A DNA stretch of 64,000 bases. Origin: Bacteroidota bacterium (GTDB taxonomy: Bacteria > Bacteroidota > Bacteroidia > AKYH767-A > OLB10). The stretch lies in the NCBI GenBank assembly GCA_016717325.1, contig JADKFV010000002.1, forward strand, positions 186,001 through 250,000, in the 5' to 3' direction. The notes under the pieces are model-generated. The model worked only from the letters and a program-made list of their open reading frames with translations, had not been told where the DNA came from and searched no databases. Shown in pieces: positions 19,792-29,444 of this stretch (its first letter is position 1; each line of letters opens with the position of its first letter). Both the position numbers and the translations under genes were made by a program.

Positions 19792-21848
19792 GGTAATAAC
19801 AAAGTGAAATCGGGCAGTGAATTCCAGCTACCTTCAAAATACTCATAATGCATGCCACTAACAGAGTATTGAGGATTTTCCGGAGTGCGCAATGTTGTGG
19901 AAAATGTTGCAGTATAAGAAATATCATTAACGGGAGTTTGTACAGACAATATTTTGGAAGAGCCATTGGACCAGGAGACAAAATCATAAGTGACCCCATT
20001 ATTCGTACTTTGAGGACTTACAGGAATAATTTCGCGCCAAATACCTTCTACACTTACAATGTTAACAGGGGTTGTATACGTTTGACCATCAACTTTTATT
20101 TGAAGCCCTTGAGGAGTACTGTTAATCCCAATAATTGAAGTTTTAGGAATAAGATCAACAAATGCAGTATCATATAATCCTTTACTATCTTTTACATAAA
20201 GGTATATGCGGTAAAAAACGTTTTCTGATGTTTCACCAACATTAGGAATATTGAAAGAGCCTGATTTGGCACCAGCTACCGCAAGAGGCCCCGGGTGATT
20301 ATGAGTATCATGGAAAAACCGAATTTCCCACTGAAAATTTGCAGAAGCAATGTTTCCATCTTCGGCATCAGTAGCAGTACCCGAGTAATTCACGGTCATT
20401 CCTCCCGAATAAAGTGTGTTGTTAGTGGGTGTGATGATTGTGGCCACCGGAGCGGCATTAAAAGCTGTAACAACCAATACTGCCCCTGTGCTTGTAACAC
20501 TACCAAATGAATTTGTAATATAACAACTATAGGTTCCCGCACTATTGCTTGTAACCGTGTTTATAGTATAAATAGCAGAGTTAGAATTGGCGATAGATAC
20601 TCCATTTTTTTTCCAAACATATGTTAATGGTGTTGAACCACTCGCAACTACAGAAAAAGAGGCAGGCTGACCTAATGATACACTTAGCCCTACTGGCTGA
20701 GAAATTATTGTGGGTACTGTAATATTATTATACGTGATTTTATAAAGCTTGCTAGTAATACGCGATAAAAAATACAAATTACCATCGTTCCCTTGGTCTA
20801 TACAAACCATTTCGTCCGATATGCCTGTGGCAAAAACAGTAGAATTAGACTGGCTTGAAACGTTGATATAACCTATCCACTGATTGCAGTAGTCAATATA
20901 AAAATATTTATTTGCATACGCGGCCGGATAATTAGAAATAGAAGAATTAAAAAATGCCCCTCCTGTAATGGCGCACCCTGTTGTATTTGTTACGCCATGA
21001 GCATATGCAAAAACAGGATCAGTATACGCTGCATTACCACTGATTCCCTCAACATTAGGCCAACCAAAATTTAAATTTCCATTTGTTCCATCGTTTATCT
21101 CTTCTGAAGAATTGCTTCCAACATCATTAATAAACAACTTGCCGGTATTACTGTCAAAATCAAACGAATATGGGTTGCGCAAACCATAGCACCAGATTAA
21201 TTTTTTTTGTGCATTGGAACTGCTATAGAAAGGATTTCCAACGGCAGGGGTTCCATCCGAATTCATTCTTAACATCTTTCCCATGGTTGTTGTAAGTGAT
21301 TGTGAAGCAGTTGAATTGGTGTTTTCACCTACTGCAACATATAGTTTTCCGTCAGGACCAAATTTTATTGTTCCCCCATTATGGTTAGTGGCGCTTGATA
21401 ACGCGTCCATTGTTCGAACGATTACTTCGCTGTTGCTAATAGCTATATCTCCCGAAGCCGTGAATCTTGATACCCTGTTATTGGTACCAGCACTGATGGT
21501 ATAATAAACATAAACATATTTGTTGGATGAAAAGTTCGGATCAAAGGCAATTCCTAATAAGCCTCTTTCGCCTGCGCTATTAGCGTTCAACGATAGAAAA
21601 GGAGTTGACAATAAAATTCCATTTTTAAGAATTTTTATTTTACCTGCTTTCTCGCAAATAAAAATTCGGCCATCGGGTGCAAAAGCGAAGTTTGTTGGAC
21701 TTGAAAGACCTGATGCTACTGCAACCTGTGTAAAGCCCGAAGGATAGGTTTGACTATAAACATAATTGATCCCAATAAAATTGAACAAAATTAAAGATAT
21801 GACGTATATACGGTACTTACAATAACTCGTTTTGAGAGCATTATTCAT
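19779..21848 (-). CDS. PQQ-type sugar dehydrogenase multidomain protein, N-terminal part
   Basis: Start placed at the Met of MNNALKTSYCKYRIYVISL, which begins a signal peptide ending NYVYSQ. Then a glucose/sorbosone-dehydrogenase beta-propeller of about 340 residues (LSSPTNFAFAPDGRIFICEK; GLLGIAFDPNF; NHNGGTIKFGPDGKLYVAVG; FGWPNVEG), an Ig-like domain (QPASFSVVASGSTPLTYVWK), a further Ig-like region and the start of a PA14 domain (MHYEYFEGSWNSLPDF). It then hits a stop caused by a one-base frameshift. The whole protein would be about 1071 residues and is probably secreted by T9SS. Oxidation of a sugar or sugar polymer end is the likely activity. Confidence 0.85.
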   Translation of the reverse strand: MNNALKTSYCKYRIYVISLILFNFIGINYVYSQTYPSGFTQVAVASGLSSPTNFAFAPDGRIFICEKAGKIKILKNGILLSTPFLSLNANSAGERGLLGIAFDPNFSSNKYVYVYYTISAGTNNRVSRFTASGDIAISNSEVIVRTMDALSSATNHNGGTIKFGPDGKLYVAVGENTNSTASQSLTTTMGKMLRMNSDGTPAVGNPFYSSSNAQKKLIWCYGLRNPYSFDFDSNTGKLFINDVGSNSSEEINDGTNGNLNFGWPNVEGISGNAAYTDPVFAYAHGVTNTTGCAITGGAFFNSSISNYPAAYANKYFYIDYCNQWIGYINVSSQSNSTVFATGISDEMVCIDQGNDGNLYFLSRITSKLYKITYNNITVPTIISQPVGLSVSLGQPASFSVVASGSTPLTYVWKKNGVSIANSNSAIYTINTVTSNSAGTYSCYITNSFGSVTSTGAVLVVTAFNAAPVATIITPTNNTLYSGGMTVNYSGTATDAEDGNIASANFQWEIRFFHDTHNHPGPLAVAGAKSGSFNIPNVGETSENVFYRIYLYVKDSKGLYDTAFVDLIPKTSIIGINSTPQGLQIKVDGQTYTTPVNIVSVEGIWREIIPVSPQSTNNGVTYDFVSWSNGSSKILSVQTPVNDISYTATFSTTLRTPENPQYSVSGMHYEYFEGSWNSLPDFTLLLPKRR
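19787..19791. other. Probable one-base insertion causing a frameshift
   Basis: T5 run on the plus strand. With four bases the minus-strand frame reads LPDFTLLLPKEGNAANIDL, joining both halves of a PA14 domain. A sequencing error or a real frameshift cannot be told apart here. Confidence 0.7.
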
Positions 21849-22099
21849 TGAATAGATATTAATAGTTAAATGAGGAATCTTCCAATGCGAAATAAATACA
21901 TTTATTTGTAAAAATAATACGCTCACCCATTATTTAAGTCCATTTGGTATTAAAACTTACAAATTAGTAATAATGAGATAGTTGTATTAATAAAAAAAGT
22001 AGAATCTCAATAAATAGAAATTTATTTGGCAGCTCTTTCCATGGAAGTATATTAAATCTATTGCAACTGATTGCAAATACTTTTGAGACTTAAATAAAT

Positions 22100-22660
22100 C
22101 TATTTTACTCTTTCAACATAGGAACTTGTTCTGGTATCAACTTTTATTTTCTCCCCTTCGTTAACAAATAATGGGACCGATACAATGGCTCCTGTTTCAA
22201 GAGTGGCTGGCTTTAGGGTATTTGTTGCGGTATCGCCCTTTTTTCCGGGCTCGCAATAAGTAATCATCAATTCTACAAAAGTAGGTGGTTCTCCAAGTAT
22301 GGGTAAATCACTTTCGAAGGCCACCTTTACTTTGTCGCCTTCTTTCATAAAAGACATACCATCACCAAAATATTCTTTAGGAACAGGTACCTGGTCAAAA
22401 GTTTCGTTATCCATACAAATCAATGCGCCATTGTCTTCATATAAATATTCCATTTCTTTAAACTCTACGCGTGCAATCTCAACTTCTTCACCTGCACGAA
22501 ATCTATTTTCGGCAGACTTTCCAGATTTGATATTACGCATCTTGCCCTGGTAAAATGCGCGCAGATTTCCAGGAGTTCTGTGTTGCCATTCGGTAACCAC
22601 ACATAACTCTCCATTATATCTGAGTATACTGCCTACGCTTACGTCTGATGTTGTTGCCAT
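22100..22660 (-). CDS. efp: Elongation factor P
   Basis: 186 residues, the normal length for EF-P. Three beta-barrel domains: an N-terminal KOW-like domain (GSILRYNGELCVVTEWQH), a central OB domain and a C-terminal OB domain ending EKIKVDTRTSSYVERVK. EF-P relieves ribosome stalling at polyproline stretches. The tip loop reads HRTPGNLRAF: the position of the lysine modified in E. coli is Asn here, so a lysylation-type modification at that residue is not expected. It follows the ribosomal protein operon but is separated from it by a terminator. Confidence 0.96.
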   Translation of the reverse strand: MATTSDVSVGSILRYNGELCVVTEWQHRTPGNLRAFYQGKMRNIKSGKSAENRFRAGEEVEIARVEFKEMEYLYEDNGALICMDNETFDQVPVPKEYFGDGMSFMKEGDKVKVAFESDLPILGEPPTFVELMITYCEPGKKGDTATNTLKPATLETGAIVSVPLFVNEGEKIKVDTRTSSYVERVK

Positions 22661-22693
22661 TTATTTGTTTTTTACCTGTTTTTAAAAATATCT

Positions 22694-22736
22694 TCAAAAA
22701 AAAACAGTGTTAATATCTGTAAAATATAACACTGTT
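22694..22736 (-). terminator. Rho-independent terminator of the rpsF-rpsR-rplI operon
   Basis: Perfect 10-bp inverted repeat (22703-22712 with 22727-22736, arm aacagtgtta) with a 14-base loop. Read on the minus strand the stem is followed by a T run, as expected for termination downstream of rplI. Confidence 0.8.
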
Positions 22737-22758
22737 AATAAAATTTTCGGAGTTCAAG

Positions 22759-23208
22759 TTATTCTTGTTCTATTACTTCAAACTGAATTGGACCTTTTAC
22801 ATCACGATGTAAAACTACTTCGGCTGAATACGTTCCCAAAGCTTTCACATGTTCAGCAGGCATTGAGATTTGTTTTTTATCGATGGTATACCCCATTTTT
22901 TTGAGTAAATCTGCTAAATGTTGCGAAGTTACTGAACCAAATAGTTTTCCAGATTCGCCTGCTTTCATTGGAATTGTAAGTACTATGCCTGATAATGAAT
23001 CTATGATAGATTGTGCATCATCTTTAATTTTTGCGAATTTATGTGCTCTTTGCTTCACAACTTCGGCATGTATTTTTTTATTGGTTGCATTAGCAATCAT
23101 TGCAAAGCCTTGTGGAATAAGATAATTCAATCCATATCCGTTTCGAACTTTTACAACATCGTTTGCAAAACCAAGATTCTTAACATCTTGTTTTAATATG
23201 AGTTCCAT
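22759..23208 (-). CDS. rplI: 50S ribosomal protein L9
   Basis: 149 residues. N-terminal domain with the L9 signature (VKVRNGYGLNYLIPQGFA), long connecting helix, C-terminal domain with GKLFGSVTSQHLADLL. Binds 23S rRNA. It is the last gene of the rpsF-rpsR-rplI operon, 29 bases after rpsR, and is followed by a terminator. Confidence 0.97.
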   Translation of the reverse strand: MELILKQDVKNLGFANDVVKVRNGYGLNYLIPQGFAMIANATNKKIHAEVVKQRAHKFAKIKDDAQSIIDSLSGIVLTIPMKAGESGKLFGSVTSQHLADLLKKMGYTIDKKQISMPAEHVKALGTYSAEVVLHRDVKGPIQFEVIEQE

Positions 23209-23237
23209 TTTTTTATTTTTTTATTTTTTGAAAAAAA

Positions 23238-23525
23238 TTATTTTAGCAAATCGCCAACGTATGGCATTAAAGCTATATGACGAGCGCGCTTTACGGCTTG
23301 TCCTACTTTACGCTGATATTTCAATGATGTGCCGGTCAATCTGCGAGGTAATATCTTGCCTTGGTCATTTACAAAACGGAATAAAAAACTAGCATCCTTA
23401 TAGTCTATATATTTTATTCCTAATTTTTTAAAACGACAATATTTTTTACGCTGCAACTCCATTGCAGGAGGATTCAAATAGCGTATTTCTGAATTACTTG
23501 GGGGAGCGAATTTTTTTTCCATCAT
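23238..23525 (-). CDS. rpsR: 30S ribosomal protein S18
   Basis: 95 residues. Contains the S18 core (FKKLGIKYIDYKDASFLFRF, then GKILPRRLTGTSLKYQRKV and RARHIALMPYV). It binds the small subunit with S6 and shares one base with the end of rpsF, so the partner proteins are translationally coupled. Confidence 0.97.
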   Translation of the reverse strand: MMEKKFAPPSNSEIRYLNPPAMELQRKKYCRFKKLGIKYIDYKDASFLFRFVNDQGKILPRRLTGTSLKYQRKVGQAVKRARHIALMPYVGDLLK

Positions 23526-23893
23526 TATTGAGTTTTTTCTGTTTCGATTTCTGCTTTTGGATTAGCAGCATTTTTTCTTTTCTTTTCGTTGTAAGCAATT
23601 GAATGCTTATCTAAAACAATGGTTAGAAAACGCATAATTCTTTCGTCACGCTTATATTCTATCTCAAGTTTTTTAATCGCCTCTCCTTCGGCTTTAAACT
23701 CGTATAAATGATAGAATCCCGTATTCTTTTTTTGAATAGGGTAAGCTAATTTGCGCAATCCCCAATTGTTTTCGAAAACAACCATGGCACCATTATCGGT
23801 GAGGATTTTTTTGAATTTTTGAACAGTATCTGCCACTTGTTCCTGTGATAACACCGGATTAAGTATCATTACTGTTTCGTACTGTTTTGTCAT
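23525..23893 (-). CDS. rpsF: 30S ribosomal protein S6
   Basis: 122 residues. S6 ferredoxin-like fold with YETVMILNPVLSQEQVADTV at the N-terminus and NTGFYHLYEFKAEG in the middle, plus a basic/acidic C-terminal tail as is common in this phylum. First gene of the operon with rpsR and rplI; a well-matched promoter lies 35-67 bases upstream. Confidence 0.97.
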   Translation of the reverse strand: MTKQYETVMILNPVLSQEQVADTVQKFKKILTDNGAMVVFENNWGLRKLAYPIQKKNTGFYHLYEFKAEGEAIKKLEIEYKRDERIMRFLTIVLDKHSIAYNEKKRKNAANPKAEIETEKTQ

Positions 23894-23927
23894 TTGTTTT
23901 TTTTAATTAGCTTTAAAAAATGAGGCG

Positions 23928-23960
23928 CAAAGATAGCACTTTTTACTTTTCATCTCAAAA
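23928..23960 (-). promoter_or_regulatory. Bacteroidota-type promoter of rpsF operon
   Basis: On the minus strand TATCTTTG (plus 23928-23935) is preceded by TTTTG (plus 23956-23960) with a 20-base spacer. This matches the TTG-N19/20-TAnnTTTG consensus of the primary sigma factor of Bacteroidota. Confidence 0.75.
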
Positions 23961-24017
23961 TTATTTTACTTTTTATTTAACCGGCCTTTTAACAGATTAT
24001 TTGAAAACTAATACCAG

Positions 24018-24047
24018 AAAAAAAAATCCCCGGTATTTCTACCGGGG
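24018..24047 (-). terminator. Rho-independent terminator of the beta-helix protein gene
   Basis: GC-rich 8-bp stem (ccccggta 24028-24035 with taccgggg 24040-24047) and TTTC loop. On the minus strand it is followed by nine T residues. It lies 27 bases beyond the stop at 24075. Confidence 0.88.
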
Positions 24048-24074
24048 ACAATAGCTTCTCAACGAAAATAATCT

Positions 24075-25305
24075 TTATTCAACTATGATTTTGCCTTTTG
24101 CAATAGGCTTACCATCAATTGTTACTGTATACAAATACATTCCAGCAGGATAATCTTTCATGTCAACATTCACGGTATTTAAATCTCCCATTGATTTAGT
24201 AAAAATAACTTTTCCCGTCAAATCCATTACATTTAATTGCTTATCATCTGTTTTATCTGTAAACACTTTCAAATTGAACACTCCATTAGAAGGATTTGGA
24301 AAAACGCTGCTTTGTACATTGTCGAAATTTTCTTCAGGTGTGAAATCTATGGCTCCTTTACAAGCTTGCTTATCGTTGTAGATGTATTCATCATCAACTA
24401 AATTATATAATAAACGGGCTTTATAAACTGCAGCACCTTCGGTGTAAGGGCAAGCCATAGACAAAGCTTTAATTTTTACGAAGTCATTTTTTAGAATATC
24501 CTGTAGCTGACCTTTGAATATTGAAATTGACATTTGATTGATAAATTGCTCATTTTGCTCTACTTTATTAAGAGGTAAAATAGCCTGGTTTTCATCTTCA
24601 ATTTGTTTTAAGAGGATTTCTTTACCGAAGTTGTTGCCATTGTAATTACCTAAGTTTTTTATTAGCCTTTCTAAATTTGAAAATGACTTAATATTTGTTT
24701 GACTCAATAAGTTATACGTTTGTTGCAATTCGTTATTTTGATAAAGAACCGCTGGATTGGCTTCGATGAATTCAAGTAATGATTTCTTGATTTCCCATAT
24801 AACTGCCGTATTCTTTGAATAAGGAATAGACCGTTCAATATTTTCGATGTTTTGTGGGAGAAGTGCATTATTATCAATTATTTCATTTTCAATTACTGCT
24901 TGTTTATCAGGATTAGGGTTTAAGCAGCTTGATTCACATATTCTTGGTTCACGAATAGTGTATCCCGGTGTAATAGGAGTAGCCCCAACACCGATAGCAG
25001 CATTTTGATAAGGCACTTGTAAAGAATCTTCATCAAAAGCAAGAAATTGATTTTCGCTACCCAGAGTTCCGCTCAAATCAGAATGAACGCTTAATGTTGC
25101 TGCATTGCCAAATTTTCCTTTTCCTTTTCCAGTTCCATTTTGCAAAGTATACTTTCCATAGAATACATTGTTATTAGGTTTAGAATCTTTGGTTAACGGT
25201 TGTGCTCCAATAGTGCCTCCGCTTACGCCAGCTGCGCCTATCACAAAACCATAATTTAAATATTTGAAATCATTATTTCGTATTTGTGAATTATCGCAAT
25301 CACCT
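24075..25305 (-). CDS. Large T9SS cargo protein, C-terminal part after frameshift
   Basis: Continuation of the gene starting at 28990. In this frame the sequence from 25305 reads GVFLGDCDNSQIRNNDF, continuing the parallel beta-helix, then a helical segment (residues from about NAVIWEIKKSLLEF) and a type A T9SS sorting domain (VFPNPSNGVFNLKVF ... GMYLYTVTIDGKPIAKGKI). The apparent Met at 25244 is not a real start. A strong terminator follows. Confidence 0.82.
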
Positions 25306-28300
25306 AAAAAAACTCCATCCCTTTATTCATTTTATCGGTGGTATTGCATCTTACCCGCGACATAGGAGTAAAAGACATACTTAGTCCTGTTTTGTTTGAT
25401 AAGTAAGTGTCGCCTGTATTATTTCCGGCAAACAAGTTACAATCAACGTCAACAGAATCAGCATTTTCAATTACTAATCCGTAAGATTCCTGAACGGCAC
25501 CATTATGATTGAAGTAGAATTTGTTGTCAACAATATCTGCTAAACGTGTGTTTTGAACCCAAATACCATAAGTTGCTAAATTATTTATTACATTATTGGT
25601 TATATCCAGAGTTGATACAGCATTGGGGTCATCAACTACTCTAATACCAAAATATACTTGATTATAAGATGTTACATTATCAGTATTAATTGTGTTTTGG
25701 TCGATAATAATTTTCGAGTTTTTACAATCAATCAAATCGATTGAGGCGAAACTGTTATTAATATAGTTACCAATGAAATTAAATCGCTTAAGCATACCTC
25801 CTATAACTTTTATCCCTCTTTTACAATTATCAAATTGGTTGTAATATGAGTTGATACCGTAATTCACACCATAAATTCCATTTCGGGAATTTTTGAAAAC
25901 ATTATTATAATTAGGAGAATTGTCAGATTTCCCGGCATTTATACTATATAACTTCCATAACTGATTTATGTCGGTCAAGTTGCCGTAACCATTTGAGTTT
26001 TCGAGATAAATACAAGATGCTTTGCCTTCATTGATTTGATCAGAAGAACGAATGTTGTTGAATAAATTATTATAAACCGTTAGATTTGAATTTATTGCAT
26101 ATATACCATACTCGGCTTTTTCAAAATTATTTATTGCTCCAAGTGGATTGCCAACTTTCATACTCGATACATTGTTTATCTTAATATGAGCACATGGTTT
26201 TTTACCTAAAAATGGTGGCATCATTGAATGACTTTGAGTGAAGGTGCAACCTTCTATGGTACCACGAAATTCTTTGTCATTCTTGTTCAAACATATTGAA
26301 ACATAATTTGCATCGAATGTAGTATTGGTGATATAAAGTATAGGATCTCTTTCGGCATTAATTACACATTTCGCATTTGTAATATAGCAGTTGTCTAAAA
26401 CAACCTGCTGATCGAATTCTGTGATCGAAATACCCTTCCACATGCTTGTGGCGCAAGTGGCATTAGAAAGAGAGCAAGTGTGAAATTCCAAGTCGTAAGC
26501 AAAATCAATAAGTCTAAGTTCAGCATCTTCGCCAAATTTGATATTCTTACAATTTGTAAAAGTATAATTAGCATCAACATAAATAACACCATTAAATAAT
26601 ATCTCTTCTTGCAGATTCGACACACCGAATTCATCAGCAACCCCTTTGCCGGTTAATTCACAATAATTAAAAATGGTTTCTCTAATATCCTTCATATGCG
26701 CACCAGGTTGAAAGGTAAGTGATGGAACAGGTGCCGTACAGCACTTATAATTATTCAATGTTGTATAAGTACTGTCAATACAACCTGAGTTTGAATTACT
26801 TACCATTTCAACCTTATATTTTGTAACTAGGGTTTGTGGATTAGCTGAAAAAGAAGTTCCCGTATATACAAGATTGTTTCCTTCATACCATTTATAAGTA
26901 AAACCAGATTGGGGATTGTCTATTTTTATTTGGTATGGTAATGCATCTGAACAAACATTGTAAAATGTAGCGGGAGGTGCTTGATTTGAAACAACAACTT
27001 TTACTGAGTCATAGGCAGTATAGCATTGACCATCGGTAGCATAAACTGTGTACGTTGTTGTTTTGCTTGGCTTTGCAACGGTATTGCCACTGTTTGGATT
27101 TGTAATATCCTGATTAGGTATCCAAAGGTATGAAGCAACATTATTACTGTTTCCACCTGTTAATGAAGCGGTAAGGTTAACAGGTGTTCCTTTTGCGCAT
27201 ACTACAGATTTTGATATCCCAACAGTTAACTGCGGACTTGGATATACTGTAATGCTTGCAGTAGCCGAAGCACCATTAATATCTGTTACCGTTATTGTGT
27301 AGGTTTTTTGCGCAGTTACACTTGCCGAAAATTTTATTACATTTTTTGAAACTAAACCTACAAGTCCAGACCCGTTAAATGTATATGATGTACCACCATT
27401 TGCAATTAAAGTTGTGGGTGTGCCAGAACAAATTTTGCTATCAACGGCTTTCCGTGTGATAGTGTTTTTCTTCTTTGAAATACGTGTACTAGAATATGGC
27501 TTCAATATCAAGGTTTGGCCGGCAGACAAAACACCGGTTGTTCTTGGGCGTCCGGCAACACTACCTTTGGTTGGGCTTCCTGTTACAAAATCCATTACGC
27601 CCCCACTACCCGGATAAACTTGCTCGTAAGTAGCATTACTTAGGTTCCATTGGTTGGAATTAATGTTGATTGTTGCTTGAGTGGCAGAAAGGTTCAAAAT
27701 TATTGCTTCTTCCGCCAATGGGCCATCGAACATCCATCCATAAACTGCATCGTAATCATCCCCTATTTTAGGGCAAGCAGGGAATGATAATTTTTTACGT
27801 GACGTTGCGTTTGACATTGCATTTCCTATCATTTTTATCACAGTTCCCGGTGCAGTAAAATCGTGGGCCACAGTTGCTTGTGGGTTTGGATTGCAGGAAA
27901 TACCAGGATAGTAATAAGATTCCGTTTCGAAACCTGTGCTATTATTAAACAATAATGCCCAAGTAGCATTTCCTGTAAGGGCGTGAGCACAATACTTTGT
28001 AATATTGGGATCTTCCAACAAACAAAGCGATAAGCTACCAAGGTAAAGTGCATGAGCCATTGAACCATTTACACAAGTATTTCTATCATAAATATTAAAC
28101 TCTGTGATCCATGCTTCTTTTCCTGCAGCTTTTACAGTGGTGAGTTCTTCTTGAAGTTTCGAAAACCCGATAAAAGGCGCAGCCATAAAATCATTCATAT
28201 TGGCAGTTGTCAAAGGTTGGCCTCCCAAATTCGCTCCCAGATAAAAATGTAAAGCTATAGCGTCAACATCATTTGAAAGAAAACTGCAAACTTCTTTGTT

Positions 28301-28990
28301 CCAAGTATTTCTGCGGCTGTAATCTGGCTGTGATGAGCGATTTGTTGCACCTACGGCACATATCTTTATATTGCTCAGTCCTGGCAAACCTTTAATATAT
28401 GAAGACCAGTCATTCACTTTGTCAGCATAGCTTTTCGATGTTGGAAAAGACCCAACATATGAATCAAAATCATTATACAACTCATCACCCATTTCAATAT
28501 ATTTGGGTGTAAGATTTAAAGAATTTAGATAATACAATCCTGCTGCTTCATAGTATTTGTCAGAATTAAGTATGTTCATTGCATAAATATGAGCTGCACC
28601 GGTTTTTTCAATTGTATTCTTTAAACGGTCAAAACTGTTGTCTTTATATTTGAGATTACCCAAATCGAGGAGAAAATCGTCATCATGGGGTAACTTTGAT
28701 TCATCCTTAATTGAGCCTAAATGCCAATCCCAAAAATTCCCATATGTACCCGGTGGGAATCGCAAGTTTCCAATGCTCATCTTATCCAATGAATCAACTA
28801 ACCAATTGTCATCAATGTAGGGAAAATCAGCATCAGTGCGCACTGTATTGGCACTATTCAGACCCATATAATCTGCGGGTATGGGTGTTGAAATTGACAT
28901 TCCAACGTTAATGTTTTGACCATTCGAGTTGGTTGCGCATATAAATAGCGCTAGAATCAAGAATTTTGAAAACAAATTAATTTTTTTCAT
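25304..28990 (-). CDS. Large T9SS cargo protein: glycosidase-like domain, Ig/PKD-like domains, right-handed beta-helix
   Basis: 1228 residues up to a frameshift stop. Signal peptide (MKKINLFSKFLILALFICAT), then a TIM-barrel-like domain of about 500 residues resembling alpha-L-arabinofuranosidase/GH-type surface proteins (NLRFPPGTYGNFWDWHLGSI; YIEMGDELYNDF; EAWITEFNIYDRNTC). The Glu of GDE and of TEF are candidate acid/base and nucleophile. Next come Ig-like/PKD-like domains (PQLTVGISKSVVCAKGTPVN) and, from about residue 770, a right-handed beta-helix with repeated NN and Y/F positions. The full product would be about 1638 residues. Activity is inferred, the exact family is not certain. Confidence 0.8.
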   Translation of the reverse strand: MKKINLFSKFLILALFICATNSNGQNINVGMSISTPIPADYMGLNSANTVRTDADFPYIDDNWLVDSLDKMSIGNLRFPPGTYGNFWDWHLGSIKDESKLPHDDDFLLDLGNLKYKDNSFDRLKNTIEKTGAAHIYAMNILNSDKYYEAAGLYYLNSLNLTPKYIEMGDELYNDFDSYVGSFPTSKSYADKVNDWSSYIKGLPGLSNIKICAVGATNRSSQPDYSRRNTWNKEVCSFLSNDVDAIALHFYLGANLGGQPLTTANMNDFMAAPFIGFSKLQEELTTVKAAGKEAWITEFNIYDRNTCVNGSMAHALYLGSLSLCLLEDPNITKYCAHALTGNATWALLFNNSTGFETESYYYPGISCNPNPQATVAHDFTAPGTVIKMIGNAMSNATSRKKLSFPACPKIGDDYDAVYGWMFDGPLAEEAIILNLSATQATININSNQWNLSNATYEQVYPGSGGVMDFVTGSPTKGSVAGRPRTTGVLSAGQTLILKPYSSTRISKKKNTITRKAVDSKICSGTPTTLIANGGTSYTFNGSGLVGLVSKNVIKFSASVTAQKTYTITVTDINGASATASITVYPSPQLTVGISKSVVCAKGTPVNLTASLTGGNSNNVASYLWIPNQDITNPNSGNTVAKPSKTTTYTVYATDGQCYTAYDSVKVVVSNQAPPATFYNVCSDALPYQIKIDNPQSGFTYKWYEGNNLVYTGTSFSANPQTLVTKYKVEMVSNSNSGCIDSTYTTLNNYKCCTAPVPSLTFQPGAHMKDIRETIFNYCELTGKGVADEFGVSNLQEEILFNGVIYVDANYTFTNCKNIKFGEDAELRLIDFAYDLEFHTCSLSNATCATSMWKGISITEFDQQVVLDNCYITNAKCVINAERDPILYITNTTFDANYVSICLNKNDKEFRGTIEGCTFTQSHSMMPPFLGKKPCAHIKINNVSSMKVGNPLGAINNFEKAEYGIYAINSNLTVYNNLFNNIRSSDQINEGKASCIYLENSNGYGNLTDINQLWKLYSINAGKSDNSPNYNNVFKNSRNGIYGVNYGINSYYNQFDNCKRGIKVIGGMLKRFNFIGNYINNSFASIDLIDCKNSKIIIDQNTINTDNVTSYNQVYFGIRVVDDPNAVSTLDITNNVINNLATYGIWVQNTRLADIVDNKFYFNHNGAVQESYGLVIENADSVDVDCNLFAGNNTGDTYLSNKTGLSMSFTPMSRVRCNTTDKMNKGMEFF
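25306..25312. other. Probable one-base deletion causing a frameshift
   Basis: A7 run on the plus strand. Eight bases would let the minus-strand frame read KGMEFFLGDCDNSQIRNNDF without a stop, joining the two parts of the beta-helix protein. Confidence 0.72.
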
Positions 28991-29444
28991 CTTTTTAGAT
29001 TAGCTTATTGAATTAGAACAATTATTAATATTAAATGGGAATCGCGAACGACTGAGTGCAAAGAAAGTATTCTTTTTGAATTACCCCATGAAAGTTGGTT
29101 TTTACCCACCCAATTTGTTATCTTGCTTACAAATTTAACCTGCCCTATGATTAAGATAAATAAGATAACAATGCGTAAATAATTGATAAACAATATTTTA
29201 CATTTTTCATTTTATAGCGATTTGCCAATTTTGTGAATAACTGCCAATTAGAAAAAGTTATTAACATTCGCCTACTTTTGATGTTATATCGCCTACATAT
29301 CACCGATTACTGCCCAAATTTTCATCGTTCACGTTTTTTTGGATAGTTGACTATGCACCATTAGGTGTTTGACATTTTATTGAATTCAATAATTCCTTGC
29401 AGGAAAATGTTTTATCGGATAAATAAAATAATTTTGTGCCCATT
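28991..29444. other. Divergent intergenic region, no gene seen
   Basis: About 450 bases between the minus-strand beta-helix gene and mutL. It must hold both promoters. TAATTTTG at 29429-29436 fits the -7 box sequence but lies only 8 bases before the likely mutL ATG and has no well-spaced upstream TTG, so I do not call it a promoter. Confidence 0.5.

Noticed and set aside
24075..25244. Independent gene starting at the Met at 25244
   Set aside because: The upstream sequence in the same frame continues the beta-helix of the preceding gene; a one-base repair joins them.
29429..29436. mutL promoter box TAATTTTG
   Set aside because: Too close to the start codon and without a correctly spaced TTG upstream.
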